Positions 30,061 to 35,913 of a stretch of DNA of 35,913 nt are shown piece after piece. The stretch's first letter is position 1; each line of letters starts with the position of its first letter. The stretch is taken from contig NZ_JASCIR010000045.1 in NCBI RefSeq assembly GCF_029968095.1, positions 1 through 35,913 on the forward strand, given 5' to 3'. The DNA is from Streptomyces solicavernae (GTDB lineage: Bacteria; Actinomycetota; Actinomycetes; Streptomycetales; Streptomycetaceae). Under the pieces are notes generated by a model, which saw only the letters and a list, made by a program, of their open reading frames with translations, did no database searches and was not told where the DNA came from. The position numbers and the translations under genes are program-made.

Positions 30061-31194
30061 TTACGATGCCGTCCTCAATCGGTCAGGAGAGCATCGGGCC
30101 CACAGCGGGTGAATCTCCCCGGTGGCGATGTGGGTGGTCAGGGTCCGCCCGATGAACGGGGCGAGGGTGATACCGCTGTTGGCGAAGGCCTCGTAGTAGC
30201 CGGAAACGGCGGACAGCTCGCCGACGCTTGGAAGTCCGTCCGCCGGGAACACGGCGGTACCGATGCGCACCTGGTCGACGGTGGCCGACTCGAGCGCCGG
30301 GATCGTGCGGTACGCGCGCTCCAGCAGGTCCTTGACGAGCTCGTCGCCGGGGTCGGACCGGATTCCGGTCGGGAGGCGGGCGTCGATCTGGTCGGACCGC
30401 ACGCGCACCCGCCCCGGCCCCGCCGACCTGGCGTGGGCCTGTGCGCCGCGCAGGACGTGCCGCACCGGATCGCCGTCTGTGAGCAGGTCGATCACGAGGC
30501 TGCTGCGCGTCGCGACGCCCTCGAGCGGGGCGGTTCCGAGCGTCGCGGCCACCGTGGGCGCCTCCGGCCCGGCGGCATTGACGACGGCGTCGACCTCGAT
30601 ACGGTCGCCGGCTTCGAGGCGGAGGGCCCGCACTTCTCCGTCGTGGACCGCGATGCCGTCGACCGTGCCGTTCCACAGCGTCAGGCGCCCTGTGTCCTTG
30701 GCCGCTGCGAGCATCTCGGAGACCAGTTTCGGCCCGTCGATCCAGCCTTCGTCCGGGAACAGCACGGCCGGTGTCCGGGCGTGCGGGAACGCGATGCCCG
30801 GCTCCCATTCGCGGTTCACCCGGGCCGCGTCGCACCAGACCGCCCGATAGCCCCAGGCGCTGAGGCGGTGGACCACGTCCGCGAACGACGGGCCGCTGCC
30901 GTCGCCGCCGCCATCCTCGTCGTCGCCCCAGGCGAGGCTTCCGGTGGGATGCCACCAGGGGGCGGAGTCGAACTGCTCGGCAAACCGGAGGTGTTCGATC
31001 ATTCCGGTGTGACTCAGTTCGAACCTTGCGTACGTCGGCTGCTGAAAGGCGCTCAGCCGCGCGAAGCTGACATTGGTGGTCAGACCGCCGGGCTGCGCGC
31101 GCTCCACGCAGTGCACCCGCATTCCGCGTTGGGCAAGACTCAAAGCCACGCAGGCTCCGATGACGCCGGCCCCCACGACTCCTACGGTTTTCAC
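30061..31194 (-). CDS. FAD-dependent amine oxidase-like enzyme (DAO family)
   Basis: The 377-aa protein starts with a Rossmann FAD motif (VGVVGAGVIGACVALSLAQR) ending at an acidic residue (CVER). It has the DAO-type middle (VDAVVNAAGPEAPTVAA) and C-terminal FAD contact (GYYEAFANSGITLAPFIGR). Family members oxidise amino acids or secondary amines with O2. The frame opens at an ATG at 31206, but GGAGGGG just inside it lies 4 nt before GTG 31194, which gives a clean MKTVGVVGAG start. It lies 77 nt after the DAHP synthase gene in the same operon. The substrate is unknown; an amine made from chorismate is plausible. Confidence 0.85.
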   Translation of the reverse strand: MKTVGVVGAGVIGACVALSLAQRGMRVHCVERAQPGGLTTNVSFARLSAFQQPTYARFELSHTGMIEHLRFAEQFDSAPWWHPTGSLAWGDDEDGGGDGSGPSFADVVHRLSAWGYRAVWCDAARVNREWEPGIAFPHARTPAVLFPDEGWIDGPKLVSEMLAAAKDTGRLTLWNGTVDGIAVHDGEVRALRLEAGDRIEVDAVVNAAGPEAPTVAATLGTAPLEGVATRSSLVIDLLTDGDPVRHVLRGAQAHARSAGPGRVRVRSDQIDARLPTGIRSDPGDELVKDLLERAYRTIPALESATVDQVRIGTAVFPADGLPSVGELSAVSGYYEAFANSGITLAPFIGRTLTTHIATGEIHPLWARCSPDRLRTAS

Positions 31195-31271
31195 TGTCCC
31201 CTCCATGTTTCGGGCAGGCTTGATCGCGCCAGCGCACCCGGTTCGCGCCGGGCGCGCTGCCGGTCACGCGG

Positions 31272-32597
31272 TCACAGCAGTTCGGCGATGTCGAAGGCCA
31301 GGTCGAGAGACTGGCTGCGGTTGAGCCGCGGATCGCAGGTCGACTCGTAGCGGTGGTGCAGATCGGCGGCCAGGACTTCGTCCCCGCCGCCGATGCACTC
31401 GGTCACGTCCTCGCCGGTGAACTCGACGTGAATGCCGCCGGGGTGGGTGCCAAGGGCACGGTGGACCTCGAAGAAGCCGCGCACTTCGTCGAGGATGTCG
31501 GCGAGGCGCCGGGTCTTGCGGCCGCTTCGCTCCACGTACGTATTGCCGTGCATGGGATCGCAGATCCACAGCGGTGTGCCGCCCGTGCTCCCCGCAGCGC
31601 GGATCAAGCCGGGCAGCCGGTCGCGGATCTCGCGCGCGCCCATCCTGGTGATAAAGGTCAACCGGCCCGGCTGCCGCTCCGGGTCGAGCAGGTCGATGTA
31701 GGAGCGGACCTCCTCCGGCGTCGTCGTCGGCCCGAGCTTGACCCCGACGGGGTTGGAGATGCTCCTCAAGTAGCCGATGTGCGCGCCGTCGAGGGCGCGG
31801 GTGCGCTCGCCGGCCCAGAGCATGTGCCCGCTGGTGGCATAGCTGATGCCGTCGGGGTCGGGGCGGGTGAGCGCGTCCTCGTAATCAAGGAGCAGGCCCT
31901 CGTGGCTGGCGAAGATGTCGGCCGAACGCAGCATGTCGAGCTGGACGCCGCAGGCGCGCATGAACCGCAGCGCGTGGTCGATCTCGTAGGCCACTTCCTC
32001 GTAGTGGGAGCCTGCCGGCGAGCTCGCCACGAAGTCCCGGTTCCACCGGTGCAGTTGGTCGAGCCCCGCGTAACCGTCGCGCGCACAGCCCGCCATGATG
32101 TCCAGGGTGGACCGTGAGGCCTCGTACATCCGCCAGAGCCGGGCCGGGTCCGGCACCCGGGCCAGTGGGTCGAACGCGAAGCCGTTCACCGCGTCGCCCC
32201 GGTACACCGGGAGCGTGACGTCGCCCCGGGTCTCGAAGGGACTGGACCGCGGCTTGGCGTACTGCCCCGCTATGCGGCCGATCTTCACGACCGGCGTCGC
32301 GGCCGCGTAAGTGAAGATGACGGCCATCTGAAGCAACGTTTTGATCTTGTTGCGGACCGCTTCCGGTGTCACACCGTCGAACGTCTCCGCGCAGTCGCCG
32401 CCTTGCAGCACGAACGCCTCACCGGTGGCCGCTGCCGCGAGCCGCGACCGCAGACCGTCGCATGCGCTGGGGGTAACCAGGCCAGGGGCGGCGGACAGCC
32501 GGGCCACCACGTCCTCCAGAGCGGCGCGGTCCGGCCACTCCGGCTGGTGCGTCGCGGGGGCGTCGCGCCAGGAGACGAGCAGGTCGGAATTCGTCAT
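31272..32597 (-). CDS. Class II (plant-type) DAHP synthase
   Basis: The 441-aa protein catalyses phosphoenolpyruvate plus erythrose 4-phosphate to DAHP, the first shikimate step. Family motifs are LQGGDCAETF with the metal-binding Cys, KIGRIAGQYAKPRS, GERTRALDGAHI, NPVGVKLGP, ICDPMHGNTY and GGIHVEFTGEDVTECIGG. The ATG at 32597 gives the normal family N-terminus, though its ribosome binding site is weak. A copy inside a cluster next to chorismate-using genes typically boosts precursor supply for a secondary metabolite. It is the first gene of the leftward operon and divergent from the component I gene. Confidence 0.93.
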   Translation of the reverse strand: MTNSDLLVSWRDAPATHQPEWPDRAALEDVVARLSAAPGLVTPSACDGLRSRLAAAATGEAFVLQGGDCAETFDGVTPEAVRNKIKTLLQMAVIFTYAAATPVVKIGRIAGQYAKPRSSPFETRGDVTLPVYRGDAVNGFAFDPLARVPDPARLWRMYEASRSTLDIMAGCARDGYAGLDQLHRWNRDFVASSPAGSHYEEVAYEIDHALRFMRACGVQLDMLRSADIFASHEGLLLDYEDALTRPDPDGISYATSGHMLWAGERTRALDGAHIGYLRSISNPVGVKLGPTTTPEEVRSYIDLLDPERQPGRLTFITRMGAREIRDRLPGLIRAAGSTGGTPLWICDPMHGNTYVERSGRKTRRLADILDEVRGFFEVHRALGTHPGGIHVEFTGEDVTECIGGGDEVLAADLHHRYESTCDPRLNRSQSLDLAFDIAELL

Positions 32598-32785
32598 GAA
32601 CGCAGACCAACACGATCTCCGTCCGGGGCGCAATGAATTCATCAAGTGGTCTGGTAGGTGCAGCGGCCATTGGTCTGGCCAGTCATGACCGGGGCGATGA
32701 CATAGTTTCCGAGCAACAACGCTGGTGATCAGGGCTGTTCAGCTTTTGTTTACTTTACGGCTAACAAAGGAGGTGCGCCATCTCC
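32598..32785. promoter_or_regulatory. Divergent control region of the biosynthetic cluster
   Basis: The 188-nt gap between two divergent starts holds a direct repeat TGGTCTGG (32647-32654 and 32671-32678). It also holds a 22-bp motif TTGTTTAC-N8-TAACAA at 32746-32767, matching the two motifs near the TetR gene. The motif's last bases touch the perfect ribosome binding site AAAGGAGGT (32766-32774) of the rightward gene, so a bound protein would block the start of transcription. Promoter boxes are not clear by eye. Confidence 0.6.
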
Positions 32786-34225
32786 GTGATGACGGAATTA
32801 CTGGACGTTACCGTGACCGCGATTCCCGTGGAGACAACCGCGAACGCACTGGCCGTGCGTACTGAATTGCGCCGAAGGCTCGGCGCCGAGGAGGTCTTCC
32901 TGCTCGACGACCTGCACCCGGACCGGTCCCATGCGGGCACGGGCACCGTGGTGGGCTTCGGTCGGCTCGCCGAGATCTCGGTGACCGGAGACCGGGTCAC
33001 CGTGCGCGGCAGTGGTCCGGTGGCCGACCTGCTGCGGGCCCGCTGCGGCCTGACGACGACCAACCCCTGGGGCATGCTCCGCCGGGCCACGAGCCTGTTC
33101 CGGGTGCATACCGACGTGCGGGGATTCGCCTTCGGCTTCCTCACCACGGTCGGCTACGACGCGGCCGCGTACATGGAGGAGCTGCCGCCGCGGCGCACCC
33201 CACCGGACGTGCCGGACCTGACGCTCACCCTGTTCCAGCACACCCTGTGGTTCAGCCGCGAGGGCGGACCGCCGGTGCTGCTCCGCGCCACGGGCCCCGG
33301 ACTGCCCGAACCGCTGCCGCACGAGGCGCTGCGCGACATCCCCGACGCTGACTTCGCCGTGCCGCCCGCGACCGCCCCGCTGGCGGTGCACGACACCGTC
33401 GACCGGGAGACGTTTCTGGGCTGGGTCGAACGCTGCCTGGACCACATTCGCGTGGGGGACATCTACCAGATCCAGGTGGGCCACCGCATCGACGTACGCA
33501 GCGAACTGACGCCGGAAGAGGTCTACCGGCGCCTGAGCGACCGCAACCCGTCGCCGTACATGTACCTGCTCACCCAGTCCGGGACGACCCTCATCGGCGC
33601 GAGCCCGGAGCTGCTGTTCCGCCTCGACGACGGCCTCATCACCATGCGGCCGATCGCGGGGACCACGCGGCGCGACCCGACCGGAGCGGACAACGAGCGG
33701 CGAATCAAGGAACTGCAGGCCGACATCAAGGAGCAGGCGGAGCATGTGATGCTCGTCGACCTGTGCCGCAACGACATCGGCAGGGTCTGCCGCCCCGGCA
33801 CCCTCGCGGTGGCGGACCTGATGGCGGTCGAGGCGTTCTCGCACGTGTTCCACCTGGTGTCCACGGTGACCGGCACACTGGACGTCGGCCGGGACGTCTG
33901 GGACGTGCTGTGTGCCACGTTCCCCGCCGGGACCATGACGGGGGCGCCGAAGCTGCGCGCCATGGAGATCATCGACGAGATCGAGGCCGAGCGCCGCGGC
34001 CTCTACGCGGGCGCCGTCGGACTCGTGGACGTCCAGGGGTGGGCCGAGTTCGCCCTCTGCATCCGGACCATCACGCACCACGAACCCGCCCCAGGCGACC
34101 AACGCTACGCCACGCAGAGTTGTGCGGGAGTGGTCGCCCTGTCCGAGCCGAAGCGGGAGTGGGACGAGACCCTGGCCAAGATGGGGGCCGCCCACTGGGC
34201 GCTCACCGGGAAGGAGCTGGCGTGA
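32786..34225 (+). CDS. Anthranilate/ADIC synthase-type component I (TrpE-like)
   Basis: The 479-aa chorismate-using enzyme has PIAGTTRRD (PIAGT at 289-293), AEHVMLVDLCRNDIGRV, FPAGTMTGAPKLRAMEIIDE and GLYAGAVG. Ala in PIAGT is the TrpE/ADIC type; PabB enzymes have Lys there. It therefore puts ammonia at C2 of chorismate to give anthranilate or 2-amino-2-deoxyisochorismate. The N-terminal tryptophan-feedback motif LLES reads LLDD (39-42), suggesting feedback insensitivity. AAAGGAGGT lies 11 nt before GTG 32786 and 14 before ATG 32789, longer than usual. The stop overlaps the amidotransferase start (GTGA). Confidence 0.9.
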   Translation: MMTELLDVTVTAIPVETTANALAVRTELRRRLGAEEVFLLDDLHPDRSHAGTGTVVGFGRLAEISVTGDRVTVRGSGPVADLLRARCGLTTTNPWGMLRRATSLFRVHTDVRGFAFGFLTTVGYDAAAYMEELPPRRTPPDVPDLTLTLFQHTLWFSREGGPPVLLRATGPGLPEPLPHEALRDIPDADFAVPPATAPLAVHDTVDRETFLGWVERCLDHIRVGDIYQIQVGHRIDVRSELTPEEVYRRLSDRNPSPYMYLLTQSGTTLIGASPELLFRLDDGLITMRPIAGTTRRDPTGADNERRIKELQADIKEQAEHVMLVDLCRNDIGRVCRPGTLAVADLMAVEAFSHVFHLVSTVTGTLDVGRDVWDVLCATFPAGTMTGAPKLRAMEIIDEIEAERRGLYAGAVGLVDVQGWAEFALCIRTITHHEPAPGDQRYATQSCAGVVALSEPKREWDETLAKMGAAHWALTGKELA

Positions 34226-34806
34226 GAGTGCTGGTGGTGGACGCTCTCGACAGCTTCGTCCACATCATTGACCAGTACCTGCGCGAACTGGGGGCGGACA
34301 CCGAGGTCGTCCGTTCCGGTGCGCGCACGGCACCGGAGCTGTCCGCGTGGCGACCGGACGCCGTGGTCCTTGGACCGGGGCCCGGTCACCCCGCCGACTC
34401 CGGCCACGTGGAGCTGGTCCGCCACTTCGCTGGTGACGTGCCGCTGCTCGGCGTGTGCCTCGGACATCAAGCCATCGCGCTGGCGTTCGGCGGCGCGGTC
34501 CGGCTCGCGGGCACCCTCATGCACGGCCGCACGAGCGTGATCGACCACGACGGCCTGGGCGTGTTCGGCGGCCTGCCGGACCGGCACACGGTCACCCGGT
34601 ACCACTCCATCGTCGTGGCCGAGCCCTTGCCCGCGGAACTCCTGTGCACGGCACGGTCGACCGACGACGGCTACCCGATGGGACTGCGCCACCGCGAACT
34701 GCCGGTCGAGGGTGTCCAGTTCCACCCGGAGAGCATCACCACCGGCGACGGCCTCACGATGCTGGCGAACTTCCTGGCCAGCGTCAGGAGACCGGCTCCC
34801 CGGTGA
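34222..34806 (+). CDS. Class I glutamine amidotransferase, component II (TrpG-like)
   Basis: The 194-aa protein has the triad residues C79 (GVCLGHQ), H168 and E170 (VQFHPES), and the LGPGPGHP loop, so it can hydrolyse glutamine and feed ammonia to component I. The GTG at 34222 overlaps the component I stop by 4 nt, with AAGGAG upstream, indicating coupled production of a 1:1 complex. Its last 23 nt overlap the convergent gene. A housekeeping role in tryptophan or folate synthesis is possible, but the neighbourhood favours secondary metabolism. Confidence 0.92.
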   Translation: MRVLVVDALDSFVHIIDQYLRELGADTEVVRSGARTAPELSAWRPDAVVLGPGPGHPADSGHVELVRHFAGDVPLLGVCLGHQAIALAFGGAVRLAGTLMHGRTSVIDHDGLGVFGGLPDRHTVTRYHSIVVAEPLPAELLCTARSTDDGYPMGLRHRELPVEGVQFHPESITTGDGLTMLANFLASVRRPAPR

Positions 34807-35913
34807 CTCGGCCCATGGCCCGGGCGAGCACACCGACCGCCTCCGGGAGCAGGCTGCTGCGCACCGCACCGTAGCCGAGCACCACCCCGGACGAAGGCGA
34901 CCGGCGGCCGAACTGGAAGTGCCTGCCGGCATATACGAGAACCGACTTCGCCCGTGCGAGGGCGGCGAGGCGGGCGTCGTCGACGCCCTGGGGTAACTGG
35001 ACGTAGGCGTGGATGCCCGACGGCTCGCCGGTCATCCGGGCGCCCGGCAGGTGTTCTTCGACGGCGTCCCGCAGCGCCGCGCGCCGTGCCCGCAGGATGG
35101 TCCGGATCTCCCGGACGTGCTGGTCCAGCATGCCGGACGAGATGAAGTGGGCGAACGTCAGCTGGGTGAGTGGGTCCGGGGTGCCCAACGGTGTCCGGCC
35201 GAGCCGTTCCGCCACCGCGTCGGGCGCTGCCACCCAGCCGAGCCGTATGCACGGGCCGAGCATGGCCCCGGTCGTCCCGGCGTAGATCACTCGCTCCGGA
35301 CGGTGCCGCTGCAGGGCGAGGGGACCGCTGCTGACGCCCAACCACAAGTGCCCGTCCCGGTCGTACTCGATCACCCAGCCGTCCACGTCAGCGGCCCAGC
35401 GCAGCAGGGCCTCCCGGCGCCCCGGCGACAGCACGGCCCCCGTCGGCACCTGCGACACCGGGGTGACAACGACGGCGCGCGCCCCGGACCGGGCAAGGGC
35501 GTCCACGTCGATGCCCTCATCGTCCACTGGGATTCCGCTGACCCGCAGCCCTGCCCGCTCGGCGATCCTGACCTGCCAGGGCGCACCGGGGTTCTCCACG
35601 GCGATGTGGTCGACACCGAGGTCGTGCAGGACATGGCACACCACGTCGAGGGCGTGGTCGAAGTCCGTGGTGACGGCGACCTCAGCGGCGGTCGTCAGGA
35701 CCCCCCGCGAACGGCCGAGGTAGGCCGCGAGTTCTTCCTGGAGTTCCGGAACACCGAGGGGATACTGCCGGGGGCCGGCGCCGCCGATCGACTGCCCCAC
35801 GTACTCGTAGGCCCGCAGCCACTCACGGGACGGGAACAGCGCCGGGCTTGTCGCGTCGACCCGCAGGTCGTAGCGGGCCTCCGCGCGCCGGGCCGGCTCG
35901 GCCGCACCGCGGT
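34784..35913 (-). CDS. MocR/aminotransferase-like protein lacking the PLP lysine, 5' end outside the window
   Basis: The visible 376 residues form a fold type I aminotransferase-like domain. They begin with a linker (RYDLRVDATSPALFPSREWL) that resembles the HTH-to-aminotransferase junction of MocR regulators. VVTPVSQVPTGAVLSPGRR and VIEYDRDGHLWLG match conserved MocR regions. Where those proteins have GTFSKTLAP with the PLP-binding Lys, this one reads GTTGAMLGP, so Lys is replaced by Ala. It is therefore unlikely to act as a normal PLP enzyme. The frame is open to the window end, so a GTG at 35800 is not the true start. Its 3' end overlaps the amidotransferase gene by 23 nt. Likely a cluster regulator, by inference. 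Confidence 0.8.
   Translation of the reverse strand, partial: RGAAEPARRAEARYDLRVDATSPALFPSREWLRAYEYVGQSIGGAGPRQYPLGVPELQEELAAYLGRSRGVLTTAAEVAVTTDFDHALDVVCHVLHDLGVDHIAVENPGAPWQVRIAERAGLRVSGIPVDDEGIDVDALARSGARAVVVTPVSQVPTGAVLSPGRREALLRWAADVDGWVIEYDRDGHLWLGVSSGPLALQRHRPERVIYAGTTGAMLGPCIRLGWVAAPDAVAERLGRTPLGTPDPLTQLTFAHFISSGMLDQHVREIRTILRARRAALRDAVEEHLPGARMTGEPSGIHAYVQLPQGVDDARLAALARAKSVLVYAGRHFQFGRRSPSSGVVLGYGAVRSSLLPEAVGVLARAMGRVTGEPVS

Noticed and set aside
27826..35913. Phenazine or p-aminobenzoate pathway
   Set aside because: No phzB/D/F/G-like genes are visible, and the component I motif is PIAGT, not the Lys-containing PabB form.

Overview
The window is about 36 kb of very GC-rich DNA with strong third-codon-position G/C bias, frequent GTG/TTG starts and leaderless-type promoters. 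The families present (streptophobe membrane protein, SpoIIE-type phosphatase with an anti-sigma-like ATPase domain, many TetR/MarR regulators, two P450s, type I-E-like CRISPR repeats) point to a Streptomyces or close relative.

Left part (1-18.4 kb) looks like ordinary chromosome. It holds a multidomain sensor phosphatase. Next come two alkylsulfatase-like metallo-beta-lactamase hydrolases flanking a TetR regulator, with a 28-bp perfect operator lying on a consensus-like promoter. Then follow an MMPL exporter, a streptophobe membrane protein and a two-component pair (response regulator and histidine kinase). A K+ transport block follows: a two-domain NAD-binding channel-like protein and a KtrA/KtrB pair. 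A small membrane protein divergent from a MarR regulator closes this part.

Middle part (18.9-27.7 kb) is a decaying accessory region. A DUF427 N-terminal remnant is translationally coupled to an SRPBCC gene. A MauE/DoxX membrane protein is coupled to a radical SAM gene that carries an in-frame 45-nt hairpin repeat just after its Fe-S motif and whose 3' end runs into an out-of-frame methyltransferase remnant. A CcdA 3' remnant follows. Next are P450 no. 1 with a divergent TetR, a Phd/PIN toxin-antitoxin pair, a 3' tRNA fragment that looks like an integration scar, and three CRISPR-like repeat units at an exact 62-nt period with the first unit inverted.

Right part (27.8 kb to the end) is a biosynthetic cluster starting from chorismate. 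A leftward operon encodes class II DAHP synthase, an FAD-dependent amine oxidase-like enzyme, an unrecognised 310-aa protein and P450 no. 2, which lacks the usual I-helix acid/threonine pair. Divergent from it are an anthranilate/ADIC synthase-type component I, with the tryptophan-feedback motif altered, and its glutamine amidotransferase. Convergent with these is a MocR/aminotransferase-like protein that lacks the PLP-binding lysine and runs off the window. DAHP synthase would raise shikimate flux, the synthase pair would aminate chorismate, and the oxidase, P450 and unknown protein would tailor the product.

The most interesting link is a 22-bp motif (TTGTNYAC-N8-WAACAA). It occurs twice between P450 no. 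1 and its TetR and once directly upstream of the ribosome binding site of the chorismate-amination genes, which suggests one regulon across the tRNA/CRISPR boundary.
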